Shown: positions 23,909 through 34,181 of the stretch, in pieces
Numbering within the stretch: position 1 is the stretch's first letter
How the letters are laid out: each line of letters starts with the position of its first letter
Assembly: GCA_015680685.1 (NCBI GenBank)
Contig: MNCI01003713.1
Location: 73,617-126,620 of the forward strand
Direction of reading: 5' to 3'
Source of the DNA: Gnetum montanum
Lineage: Eukaryota > Streptophyta > Gnetopsida > Gnetales > Gnetaceae
Length of the DNA stretch: 53,004 nucleotides
Translations under genes and position numbers: made by a program
The notes under the pieces: generated by a model
The model's input: the letters and a program-made list of their open reading frames with translations, nothing else
What the model was told of the DNA's origin: nothing
Database searches by the model: none

Positions 23909-24055
23909 ATGGACCATCAAATGTCCAATATGTCTTCTCATAGGAGAGAGGTATCCAACCCACTAGTGCCACAAGAATGTCGGGTGGTGTACAAGAATCC
24001 TGATGATTATGTCCCAAACTTCACTTTTGTCCTGCATTAGGATGAGCATCTATGA
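23909..24055 (+). pseudogene. Gag leader remnant of element D, fused to RT by a deletion
   Basis: From the ATG at 23909 the frame reads MDHQMSNMSSHRREVSN and on to VVYKNPDDYVPNFTFVLH, then TAG, exactly where A and B also have TAG. About 20 codons later, near 24055-24065, the text jumps into RT (TWRVYIDFWLLNMATF). Compared with B about 3.3 kb, carrying the rest of gag, protease and the start of RT, is missing. D therefore could not make its own particle. Confidence 0.7.
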
Positions 24056-24059
24056 TGGT

Positions 24060-24780
24060 AGAACATGGAGGGTCTATATTGATTTCTGGTTGCTCAACAT
24101 GGCTACCTTCAAGGATCATTTTCCACTCCCATTTGTGGACCAGGTGCTGGACACCATCACAGGGCAATGCTACTATAGCTTTTTGGATGGTTATAGTGGT
24201 TATAACCAAATACAAATAGCACTAGAGGACTAGGCCAAAACAACGTTCACAAGTCCATGGGGAACTTTCACATACAAGAATATACCCTTTGGCCTGTGCA
24301 ATGCACCTGTTATGTTCCAATGCCTTGTCCTAAGCATCTTCCAACAACAAATCAACAATGGGATAGAGGTCTTCATGGATGACATCTCTACCTATGTGGC
24401 CATGTCCGAGCAAGCCTTGGACCGTCTTGAGCAGGTTCTAAAAAGGTGTGTAGACACTAATCTATGGCTTAATTGGTAGAAAAGCCATTTGATGGTCCAA
24501 GAAGGCATTGTGTTGGGGAACCGCATCTTACAAACAGGGATTAGCATGGATCCTGAAAAGATCAGGGTCATCCAAGGAATCACCCACCAACCAAGTACCA
24601 TCAAAGATGTTCAGTCATTCCTTGGACACACTAGTTACTACCGACGCTTCATTGAAAACTTCTCGAAGATCGCCGGACCGTTGGTAGAACTTACAAAGAA
24701 GGATGCTCCATTCATTTGGACCAAGGAGTGCGAATTGGCATTCCAATTGCTTAAACAGAAACTCATAGAAACTCTAGTTC
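24060..24780 (+). pseudogene. Reverse transcriptase of element D
   Basis: The blocks run WRVYIDFWLLNMATFKDHFP, YYSFLDGYSGYNQIQIALED, TFTSPWGTFTYKNIPFGLCN and VFMDDISTY, with the intact Asp pair at 24378-24383. Then come the LILQTGISMDPEKIRVIQGI-like stretch and SFLGHTSYYRRFIENFSKIA. The first RT segment is lost by the deletion. Stops at 24230 (LED-TAG-AKT) and 24477 (NW-TAG-KSH) stand where sister copies have Gln, consistent with CAG to TAG change. No frameshift occurs. Confidence 0.85.
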
Positions 24781-25200
24781 TACGAGCACTTGATTGGTCC
24801 AGACCCTTTCACATTATGATGGATGCATCCAACTATGCCTTGAGAGCCATGCTTACACAGTGTGATGATCAAAAACGTCCATATTATATCCACTGTGCAA
24901 GCTGTAGCATTGTGGGTGCTCAGCTCAACTACACCACCACCGAAAAGAAGTTGATGGCAGTGGTGTTCACCTTGGACAAATTCCAGCACTATGTGCTTAG
25001 ATACGAGGTCTTTGTGCATACTGCCCACAATGCTATCTGGTTCCTAATGAACAAACCAACGATGAGCCCCCACATCATCCGGTAGTTGGTGATTCTTCAG
25101 GAGTTTGATCTCACCATGGTAGATCTGAAGGGGACCGAGAATGTGGCTACTAGCCACTTGTCTCGGTTACGATGGGATGACATAGAAGAGGAGGAGTCCT
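24781..25200 (+). pseudogene. RNase H domain of element D
   Basis: It continues in the same frame: LDWSRPFHIMMDASNYALRA with the catalytic-type Asp, then YYIHCASCSIVGAQLNYTTT, EKKLMAVVFTLDKFQHYVLR and HTAHNAIWFLMNKP (sisters have TDHSAI; the Asp is Ala here). The end reads GTENVATSHLSRLRW instead of VVADHLSRL. One TAG stands at 25083. Confidence 0.85.
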
Positions 25201-25299
25201 TATCCGACCAATTTCTAGATGAACTCCTCTTCATAGGCATAGTTGACCCATAAGTACCCAAGGAATCCCCTTAGTTCCACCACATCCTCACCTACCTCA

Positions 25300-26462
25300 C
25301 CACTCAAGAGTTGCCAAAGGAGTGGAACGATCGGCAAAAACAACAGTTTCTTCATAAGGCCAAGCATTTCATGGAAATCAATGGACACCTTTACAAGGTG
25401 TGCACAGATGGCTTGGTTCGATGGTGTGTCCCTAATGGTGATACACTGCACGTCCTCCAAGATGCTCCCGAGGGCCCTTGTGGGGGCCACTATGGTGGAC
25501 GTCGCACCGCCATTAAGATCCTGCTTGCAAGGTATTACTAGCCCACCATCTTCAGGGATGCACAATGGTTTGCCCGCTCCTATGAATGATGCTAGAGGGA
25601 TGATGGGATGTCAGCAAGGTTGGAGGGACCTCAATAGTGGATCTAGCCATTGGAGCCCTTCGACATCTGGGGCATCGATTTCATGGGGCCCATCACACCC
25701 TTGTCAAATGGAAAAGCATATATCATCATAGCTATGGACTACTATACAAAGTGGGCAGAAGTGGCAGTCGTCAATGACTGTTCTTCCAATACCACTACAC
25801 AATTTGTCCAACAACAAATTGTCAATAGGTTTGGAGTTCCATGTGCACTCATTTTTGATAATGGAACTCATTTCACGGGTGTCATTTTTCGAAAACTCAC
25901 GCATAAATTTATGACACCCTATCACCCCCAAGCCAACGTGCAAGTTGAAGTCACCAAGATCCTTACCCGAACCATCAGCAAATACAGGAGGGATTGAAGT
26001 ACTAAACTTAACAATGCCCTATGGGCCTATCGCTCCACTTGGAAACTTCCTGTAGGGTACTCTCCCTATGAGTTAGTGTACGAAAAGTTACCAACACTTC
26101 CAATTCAGGCCGAACTCCGCACACTATCCACCGCCAGTGACTTAGGCCTTGACCTCCCACTAGCACAATGAGAATGACTCATCAATTTAAGTGTGGTAGA
26201 TGAGAACCGATTAGTGGCCCTGTCTTCCAATGAGATCCACAAGGCCTATAACAAAAAATGACATGATCTTAGGATTCAGAAGGTCACAGTTAGATGTGGA
26301 GACCAAGTGTTGTATTGGAACCCCTCACACATATCTCAACCGACCAAGTTTCAAACAATATGGGAGGGACCTTACATTGTCTCTGAAACCTTCCCATCCA
26401 GGGCCTTGCTTATCCACAAACCTGAGGACCTCACCAAAATGCAGTTAGTTAACTACCAATAA
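25300..26462 (+). pseudogene. Integrase of element D, with contracted catalytic spacing
   Basis: Zinc-binding part: KHFMEINGHLYKVCTDGLV and PEGPCGGHYGGRR, though the second His and the Cys pair are eroded. Core: WGIDFMGPITPLSNGKAY (Asp at 25677), LIFDNGTHFTG (Asp at 25857), QANVQVEVTK (Glu at 25947). Only 29 residues lie between the second Asp and the Glu, against 35 in B; a six-codon in-frame deletion removed the segment that reads CLGIEH in B. The C-terminal part includes YSPYELVYEKLPTLPIQAEL and KFQTIWEGPYIVSETFP, ending at TAA 26460-26462. About ten stops but no frameshift. Confidence 0.85.
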
Positions 26463-26557
26463 CTAAAACCTTTTTGTGAACTCCACTCAACTAGTGCAAC
26501 TGCCTCGTCATCACAAGGACAACCTCACTCGATTTTTCGCATCTCCTCCTTTCCACC

Positions 26558-26572
26558 CAGTCGTGGGGGAGA
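26558..26572 (+). promoter_or_regulatory. Second polypurine-tract-like site behind pol (element D)
   Basis: CAGTCGTGGGGGAGA lies about 100 bp after the integrase stop and 6.7 kb before the LTR-adjacent tract. B has the same word at the same place. Confidence 0.5.
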
Positions 26573-28140
26573 CCGTCATCCTTGCTGACCCATTCCACTA
26601 CACCCCTCATTGTTTTGCAATTTTTTTGTTTTATACCTTTTTGTTTCACCATTGTTCATACGTTTGCAAATTATTTTTACATTTTTTCCTTTCTTTAATT
26701 ATTTTTTGCTTCTTTGTGTGTGTTTCATTTTTTGCGTAATTGCTAATACATCGTCTTATTGTCTTCAGATGTTTGGCGTGGATGGTTTTCGTTGTGATGG
26801 GTAATGTACACTAGTCCACCTAGTTGTCTGGTTCCCACTCTCGCATGGTTGTCTTTGGACTTTACATCTATTTTCTGTTCATAACATCAACAGTGAGTTC
26901 CCGTCATCCACCCATTCACCTACTCCATGGTTTTCCTTTTGTTGAGAACATGCAACCCCTTCAGTTAAAAAAATTATCATTAATGTGTGACTTGTGTAGT
27001 TCCCAGACTCAGGGATGACCCAATGGTTTGAATCAGGTGTGAATTCAAGGGAAATGTAGTATTCGTTGCTCTGTCCTATCCCCTGGGTTGCTGGTATGTC
27101 CTTATGAATTTCCTATCGCTCCACATACTTCTCTCCAAGGAAGCTTCTGGGCAGTTCAACCTTGCATGGTGTGGTCCTTACCGAAAAATTCAAACAAAAA
27201 AAAACAAAAAACAAAAAATACAAAAAAGACAAAAGAAAAGAAATAAACATGAGGATTCAAAGCACACCCCTTGGTCGAATGCATGTGAACACGCATGGGT
27301 CTTTGCATGGTGTGGTTCCCCCGAAAAAGAAACGAAAAATGGATCACAGTGGGAAGTCAAAGCACACCCCTTAGACCGCCTCTCATGGACCACAAGCACT
27401 AGTTATGGGACTTCCTTGGCCCCCTCTAACTTCGTCCCATGTCGATTCCTTCCTCTCATGTTTTTTGGAGTGGTGGTTCTCTGTGGGTGCATTTCTGCTT
27501 CTTTAGGGATGGTCGGGACTTTGACTAGTAGTGTGATGTCATTGACTATGGATGGTTTTGGGTTTGAACTCAGGCAAAGTTCTATCGAGTCACTTAACCA
27601 CAACTGCACCTGGGGTTCATGTGACTAATGATCAGAATTCCATTTTCTCGTCTCTCTCTCTTTCTTCACCCAATTCCCTCCATCACTCACCTCACTACCT
27701 ATCTTATGTTGCAGAAGTTTGTCATGGTTTCCTTGGGCTTCTCATGCCTTGGCGGGATCTTTTGGATAGGAGTGCTAACTCACGGACACCATTTCTTGGC
27801 CCCGGGGCCCACAGACCCCGATGTTGGGGATATGCAGGGGCTACTAAGGCTATGGCCTGCTATGGGGAGGACTCACCTGCATATCCTTGATCCTGCTTGT
27901 TAAGCCTCCCATCCTTTTGATTTTGTGGTTGACTAGTTTCTGGGTCCCATCGCTCGATTTATTCCTGGCAGAGTTCTTTTTGAGTTCCCTTCTCCTATTT
28001 TTGACTCTTTTTCTAGCCCCCATTCCCCTCCTCCTATCCTCAGCCATGATCAAGCCTCTCACACACTTCAACCACCCCAATTTGGCATTTCAAATTCATC
28101 ATTTTGGGCTTTTTCTAGGTTGGTCAACATTGGTCAACGG
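26573..28140 (+). other. Element D non-coding tail
   Basis: The T-rich block and later blocks match the tails of A and B. The segment TTGCATGGTGTGGTYCC...CAAAGCACACCCCTT, single in A and B, is duplicated here (about 27163-27272 and 27303-27374), with an A-rich filler at 27185-27250. Frames such as 27104-27628 are not conserved in A or B and are not taken as genes. Confidence 0.6.
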
Positions 28141-28149
28141 GTGAACACC

Positions 28150-28260
28150 CCTGTGTATACGAGGCCCCGTATATGTAGCCCCCTGCATATACACAGTCGT
28201 GTATACGCGGCCCCATCGACGCAGCGCCTAACCCCTATATATATAACCGCTGCGCTTTGA
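28150..28260 (+). promoter_or_regulatory. Promoter-like block inside element D, resembling LTR U3
   Basis: Three TATAC-type palindrome words (GTGTATACGAGG, CGTATATG, GTGTATACGCGG) and CATCGACGCAG occur in 80 bp, followed by TATATATATAA at 28236-28246. The same words in similar order fill the U3 of LTRs D and E ahead of their TATA boxes. It lies 350 bp upstream of the start of the extra ORF. Promoter function is an inference. Confidence 0.5.
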
Positions 28261-28404
28261 CATTTTCATCATTTGGAATCCAAATTGAGGGAAGTTTTTG
28301 CCATTTTTTCTGCCTAACCCTTCCCAACGCACCTATCTTTCATCACAAGTCCACATCAACTGATCCTTACCCTTTTAAGCAACCAAAGGTATTCTCTCAG
28401 TTGT

Positions 28405-28426
28405 GGGGGGGGGGGGGGGGGGGGGG
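28405..28426 (+). repeat. G22 homopolymer in a polypurine-like context
   Basis: Twenty-two G in a row follow CTCAGTTGT. The D polypurine tract at 33251 reads TAGTTGTGGGGGTA, so the run looks like an expanded tract. The length in the assembly may be inexact. Confidence 0.85.
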
Positions 28427-28606
28427 TTCCTACATGTAATTAATTAATTAGTTAGTTAATTATGAAAATTTTGGCCCTAACCCATAAATTAACACTTTTA
28501 AAATAATACTTGTGCCAACAACATAACTTGGTCAAACTGAGAAGGTGTATAAGGACCATCTTGAGCTACTTATGCACAGTCTAATTGGTGGTTATGTTTG
28601 ATTGTA

Positions 28607-28751
28607 GATGGCACCCAAACCGAGGCACCTGAGGGGTGAAGTACCATCATAGCCAAGGGACAAGTACCCATGCACGGGAAGGGGACGAGGAGTGCAATCG
28701 CCAGAGCACGCGGAGGGCTCTCATGCAACTAGGCCCCTCTGCAAAGGGCCT
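28607..28751 (+). pseudogene. Start of the extra ORF of element D (5' fragment)
   Basis: ATG at 28607 gives MAPKPRHLRGEVPS, a stop, then RDKYPCTGRGRGVQSPEHAE, a short basic N-terminus. Just before the ATG, TTGATTGTAG looks like a 3' splice site; a possible donor (AAAGGTATTC) is at 28386-28395, so a 5'-UTR intron of about 220 bp is conceivable. The fragment ends where solo LTR I enters and the frame is picked up again near 30275. The join is inferred from context. Confidence 0.4.
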
Positions 28752-30270
28752 TGAAACACCAGAAAAATTTCAGCAACACTTCTAGACAACTTCAGAGCCT
28801 CTGAAACAGCTTCAAGCAGCCCACCATGGAGCGAACAAGGTTCCCCTGGGGTCCACAGATCACGACGAGAAGTCTCAGTGTTAAGAATCATCAGTTCCAA
28901 GGTCAAAAAGTGCAATTTTGCCTAAGTGCACTGTGCTTACATTGCACAGCGTAAGGATCAGCGTCACCGACTTTTGGAGCCTTGAAACTGAGTCAAAACA
29001 GGCAAAAATCAAGCACAAGGTCCCCCATGACCTTCACCAAGGTTGCCAGCAGCTCCCAACCTCCAAAAAATCAAAATTTGGGCCTTAAATGAGGTATTTT
29101 CAATTGATTACGCTGGGGCTACATTTTCTTACGCTGCATAGCGTAAGGATCAGCATAACCACTATTCACGGTGTGAACACTATTCATCAGCATGAACACT
29201 ATTCATCAACGTAAACACTATTCATCAACGTGAATACTATTCATCAGTGTAAATACTATTCATCAGTGTGACCACTATTAACAGCATGAACACTATTCAT
29301 CAATGTAAACACTATTCATGCCCTGACAAAATCACTTCAAACGCAAGCTGAAGACATGTGGAAGCCCTGGTCAAATAGAGATGCCTCGAACATCTTGGAG
29401 CGGTTGGTCCATGGTCAAGCGAGCAAGGGTTCAATTTCTCTTGTTGTACATTTCATTGTAAATCCACGTGTGGGCATGTCAGGCCCTCATGTCTAAATTA
29501 AATGTACTTTCATGTGCTTGAACAACCCATAAATTGTAAAAAGCGATGTACCTAGTCAAGAATGTAGCTTGTCGACACACATCCAACCCAAGCACAATTG
29601 TCCATTGGATACATGTCACTAGATTAGATTTCCTTTCATCTCCCAGCCGTTGATTCCATTCTGGAATTCTGTGCCGGAGCCCAGCCCAACCATATAAATA
29701 CCCTGTCAATTCACATAAATTAGGGGTTGGTAATTAGAGGCATTGGCAATTCTGAGAAAGTACAGAACCTGCAATCCTTAGGTGCTCGGCACACCTGACT
29801 ATTGGCATCCAAGCATTTCTCATGTTCATCACATCACATCATCACATCATCACTTCAGACATCATCCCAGGGCTTAGTGCTTGACTTGCCATCCACACGT
29901 GTAGCTACATTTTGACCGGTGCATACCTTTTTTATTAAATAATACAATACAGTCCATTGCCTTCCATTTACATTGTTTAGTTCTATTTATGCTTTGTTTA
30001 CAACATAGCTTTGTTTATGCTTTATTTATAATTTAGTACGCTTTTTTTACATTTTGTGTTGCTATTTGCATTTTGTTTACATCCCATTTACACCGTTTAC
30101 GATAACCCCAGCACTAGCCATAGCTTGCGCTCGGGGAAGTCCTTGGTTGATTTGTGTGCAAACCATCCAAGGCACTCTGCCTTCATTTACTTTTTCAACT
30201 TGCCCTCGGGTGAAGGCAGGGTTAGCTGTGGCTTGCCAATGATCTTTCAGTGTCTGTTTCCCTTCTAGCC
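28752..30270 (+). mobile_element. Solo LTR I (approx.) inserted in the extra ORF of element D
   Basis: The 1.5-kb non-coding block begins near TGAAACACCAG. It contains TACGC/GCGTA words, a 19-bp tandem repeat, a TATA box (CCATATAAATACCC, about 29690-29703) followed by GGCATTGGCAATTCTGAGAA, and a T-rich end. LTR F shows the same architecture: TACGC hairpins, CTATAAATACCCC, then GGATTGGCAAATCAGAGAAG, at a similar length of about 1.45 kb. The left flank is GGCCT and a possible right flank AGCCT near 30269; the right edge is uncertain and does not show a clear CA end. Confidence 0.55.
29160..29320 (+). repeat. 19-bp tandem repeat, about eight copies
   Basis: Units read GAACACTATTCATCARYRT with variation, for example at 29178, 29197 and 29216. 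The array is inside solo LTR I, upstream of its TATA box. Confidence 0.85.
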
Positions 30271-30274
30271 TCAC

Positions 30275-32932
30275 ATCGATGATTTAGGTTAGTACAGACC
30301 TGATGTGGAATCTGTCCATCAAATTCCTGAAGAGGAGATTTCCAACGAGCAATCGTAATGGGATGAGACTCCTGGGATAACACCACGGCTTGAGGTCACC
30401 CTGACCCAAGCCTACCTTGATGCTATCACACCACATAAGATGCAGTGAATGGTCCTTCAAGAGCTAAATTTTGAACCATTCCTTGAAAACGCACCAAAAG
30501 AAGTGAGGCTCCAACTGCAACACTCTCTGATGTGGCCAATCATCACAACCAGTGGTGAATGGTACTTTGGAGAGACCTATCTCTTCTGGACGAATAGAAA
30601 ACCAGGGTCTAGAGTAAGAATCAAAGACATTTATGTCTTATACTCTTTAGAGGCCATAGCACAGGCTCTGGGGTTGCTCGAGACCAGGGTAGCTATGGTG
30701 AAAATCCTAAAGCAGGCCGATCCAGAGGTAAAGGAAGAATGGACCAAACGGTGCTACGGGGTAGAGCACAAGGAATTTGGCTCTTTGACCACAGCGGAGA
30801 GGGTGTACTCAAAGATCACATCTTACCACTGGAACCCAACGGTAAGACCCAACAAAATCACAGCCTTCTCTGCCCGTGCGTGTGCCACCTTGAGTGGGAA
30901 ATTCCCAATGAGTCTTCCATAGCTGTTGTTCTTGGAAATTGAAAAGAGGTTCGCTGAGAACGAACATGGAAGACGAGCTCTCCACTTTCCTTGCCTAATC
31001 TAAAAGTTATGCAAACAGGCATGGATAGCACGATACTCCAATGATGTAATTCGACATGCCCCGATTGCTTCTTAGTGGGAAATGATGAAGGATAAAACAA
31101 CTACCGCCACATAGACAAAGGAGGAGTAGCAACCACCTCCACCACCTACACAAACAACACAGTTAAGTTCGCAAACCATAGTAGAACACATTCGCAAAAT
31201 CTAGGAAACGCTCTTGAGCCAATAAGAGCAATCTGGCAAGATTGGTGGAGGAGAAGACCCTTCGGTCTATTGCCCTACCATGAGCCACTTGGAGGAAGTG
31301 GCTTGATCAGTAAGCTTGCTTGAAAGGGTAGGACCGATGTTCTCTACAGCCCAGACACAAGGACTTGCACAAATAGATCCTAGTGTTCAAGAGGTGACAG
31401 TATCCACACATCAGCTATTTCCCGAAATCTCTAGGAATGCTGCCACCTTCTCGGTAAGCTTGGAGGATGGTCAAGGGACAACAGTCCTGGTGATGTAGCA
31501 CCAAGGATAGGAGACTGCGGTCGAAGTGGTTGCTAACACAATTGCTATGGCCCTCAATGCACCGGTAGCACCTGTATCGGACGTTCATGGACTACAAGAT
31601 GTACAGGCATTTGCCGGAACTTTGTGTAGCAAGATTGATGTAGCCCAGCACGAGGAGTTGTTGGACCGACTAGTGGGAACCAGGTAACCACTTCTGGATG
31701 TCTTCGACCTTCTGGACAACATTACTGCAACCCAGTCAAAGCTACTCTCGGCAAGGGGCAAGAGCCTCGTTTTGGAAGGGCAACTTGACACTGCTCAAGT
31801 CACTTGTCAATGCTTGGAAAAGAAAGTAGCCCAATTAAGAGCCCAACTTGCCGATCCATCCATCCTTGACCACATAATCACCAGAGATGAAGCTTTTCAA
31901 TAGCTTCAATTCAAACTTCAGGTTGTTGAGGATGTGCGAGAGACGATGATCTTCGACAATTCCTTGGCAGACGTCCAAGCATATCACTTAGACAAGGACT
32001 TGGCAGAGGTTTGCCAAGAGAATGTGTGACTAACCATGGAGATTCATTGCTTGTGCAATGTTGGTGCAAAAAATGAACACATGAAATCTTTTATCCACTA
32101 ACAGCAGGAAGAACTAGCCAAGGTGAATGCTGACGTAAGAAGGTTGGTCGCTGAGAACCGAAATCTGTCAATGGAGGAGGTTCGGGCATTACGACAGATG
32201 TCTGCAATTGAAATTACCACTTGGAAGAACGAGGCCCTGAAATTTAAAAAATTCAAAAATCATTACAGGGACCAAGTGGGGTTGCAAAAGGAGGTAAATG
32301 AAAAGCATATTCAAGTCGCCAAGGCTAAGATGAACCAAGCACTCCAACAGCTCTGAGAGGGGGGCGAGGTATGGAAACCTATCTTTGATGGGTTGAATGA
32401 CTACAATCAAGCTAAAATCCACCTTAAGGAGCTACAGATTGAGGAGATGATAGAATATATGGAGCTCATCAACCTTCGATATGCAAACTTGGCTATGCTC
32501 ACAGCCAAGAGACCACGGTCAGATTTGGAAAAGCAAGTGGCCACCTCGTATTCTCTATATGAGGGTGAGTTTCAGGCACATAAAGCAACAAAACAAAAGT
32601 TGGAAACAGTGAACATGGAACTTGAGGTTTTTCACACGCGATTTGAAGGACAACGTGCACTCACAGAGAACCTGGGCCATCGAATGAATGACTACCAGCA
32701 GCTGCAGGCATCAATCTGAGCATTCAACATCGAACGCAAGCAGTTTGTAGCCTAGTGTGTCAACCTCAAAGAACTCTTCCTAGCAATGCCATGCCCTTGG
32801 GAAGTTCCAGTTCCAACACACATTAGAGAAGTTGCCTGAACTGTGAACAACCCCAGAAGAAAAGAAGAAAAGATGAGGGCTCTCTTGGAGGATTTCTGGC
32901 TACCTCTAGAAGTTGTAGCTGTTGCAGGGTAA
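30275..32932 (+). pseudogene. Extra ORF of element D (env-like/ORF3 type) with C-terminal coiled coil
   Basis: One reading frame, interrupted by about twenty stops but without a single frameshift, runs some 885 codons to TAA 32930-32932. The first third is globular (VLQELNFEPFLENAPKEVRL; YHWNPTVRPNKITAFSARAC; FAENEHGRRALHFPCLI). The spacing of NPT..., the hydrophobic helix and the FPxLI-x-xLC-type motif resembles the plant 'putative transposon protein' or Athila env-like ORFs. A middle part is Pro/Gln-rich (about 31125-31200). The last third (31700-32720) is Leu/Glu/Gln/Lys-rich heptad-like coiled coil. I see no signal peptide or membrane span. It lies between integrase and the 3' LTR, the place of additional ORFs in Athila/Tat elements. 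A minus-strand relative of the C-terminus is at 42934-43500. Function unknown. Confidence 0.55.
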
Positions 32933-33250
32933 CTGTCATCCTTGCTGCCACCAACGCATGGGCCAAAGGCTGGAGAAGGTCCATTGGAATCATCACCCCC
33001 AAGGATAGTGTGACCTTCTTCAACAAATTTTGTGCATCATTCTACACAGCAAAGACTCAAGGACCAACAAGGTGTTCAATTTTATCTATGAACACTACCA
33101 TTTTTGTAATTTTTCCTTCTCTGTAACTCGGGCACTTGGTCAAATCAATGTTGTGTCATGTGTGTGTCATATGTGTGTCAAGTCATGTGCGTTGTAAATA
33201 AAAATCCATACCTTCCAAATTGTAGAGTAACTCGAGGACAAGTTTTTACT
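32933..33250 (+). other. 3' untranslated spacer of element D
   Basis: It shares with B the words CCATACCTTCC, AAATTGTAGAG/ATTTTGTAAAG and CTCGAGGACAAGTTTTTACTT ahead of the polypurine tract. This marks the point where the extra ORF module ends and the common tail resumes. Confidence 0.6.
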
Positions 33251-33264
33251 TAGTTGTGGGGGTA
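33251..33264 (+). promoter_or_regulatory. Polypurine tract of element D
   Basis: TAGTTGTGGGGGTA, immediately before the 3' LTR. Confidence 0.75.
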
Positions 33265-34176
33265 TGATGAAGTGTCATTAAGTCGATGCGTCGACTAGGC
33301 CATGTATATGGTTCACATATATGTGGCCATGTCGATGCAGCCCTGTCGACATAGCCTTCCATGCGTCGATGTGGCCCCATTTATGTAGAGCCTATTTCAG
33401 CCTATAAATAAGAGGCCTTCCACCTCATTGAGGTACCTTTCAGTTAGTTGTAGCGAAGCTCTTGCAGTTTGTTCCCACAGGAGATAGAATATTTTCCAAG
33501 TGCCCGTAACAGGTGTAAGAAAAGTGATCGGCTCTTTATTCGAGCGGTGATGTATTTGAGCCCATTGGCGTGATGGCAATAAAGACGAACTATTCAAGAA
33601 TTCCTTGTAGCATTTGGACTGAGCTATTTTATGCATTCAGTAGTTTAATATGTTTATGCTTTGTTAGTTACATGTTAATTACTTAAGTTTCTATTATTGT
33701 TATCTCAATTGCTATCACTCATTCATAGTTCGTAAAGGCCATAAGTACGACCATCTCGAACGTAAATCAAACACTTGGCAAACCCAGTGACTCTTAACGT
33801 TTGGTAACCCAGAAGTGTTAGGAAATGCTCAAAACGTGCTCGGAAGATGGGATCAGATACTTATGCTAAGAATAGTTAGAGTACAAGCTAGGATAATTAT
33901 AGATTAGATAATAGTTTATTCCTTACTCTTCATACCTTAATTAGCTACCAAAAGATAAGTAAAAAGCTATAAAAATCATTAGCCTTAATCTCACTTAACC
34001 ATCGCAGGCATAACATCACAAGTGAGATTAGGAAGACAACGACCGTTCTAACCCAAGGTTTCGCTGGTTAGAGTCTGGTGTATGTTAAGTGCTTACAATC
34101 TACAGAATTCGATTGAGTCGTGTGTGAATGCCCGTGATTCGTATGGTTGGGCGTAGGGGTACCTAGCTGCTCATCA
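33265..34176 (+). repeat. Element D 3' LTR
   Basis: 912 bp, collinear with the 5' LTR; the U3 differs most, the rest less. TATA box CTATAAATAAGAGG at 33400-33413; end GCTCATCA followed by the target duplication GGGGC. Confidence 0.9.
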
Positions 34177-34181
34177 GGGGC

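Larger units (their letters stand above)
22850..34176 (+). mobile_element. Element D: complete Ty3/Gypsy LTR retrotransposon with an extra ORF, nested in the LINE
   Basis: D is 11,327 bp, bounded by LTRs of 914 and 912 bp. The target duplication GGGGC (22845-22849 and 34177-34181) is perfect, and rejoining it restores the LINE reading GGLGLP. Order inside: Asp-tRNA-type primer site, gag leader, a large deletion of most of gag and all of the protease, RT, RNase H, full integrase, a non-coding tail, an internal promoter-like block, the extra ORF (itself cut by a solo LTR), polypurine tract, 3' LTR. Remarkably, pol (24060-26462) and the extra ORF (30275-32932) each stay in a single frame: they are broken by stops but not by frameshifts. 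Confidence 0.9.

Noticed and set aside
27104-28144. Frames of 174, 112 and 85 residues in the tail of D
   Set aside because: Overlap the duplicated A-rich block and do not match A or B; composition is that of non-coding tail.
29160-29320. Regular spacing of the 19-bp repeat suggested a CRISPR-like array
   Set aside because: Units abut without unique spacers and lie in a plant LTR; a simple tandem repeat.
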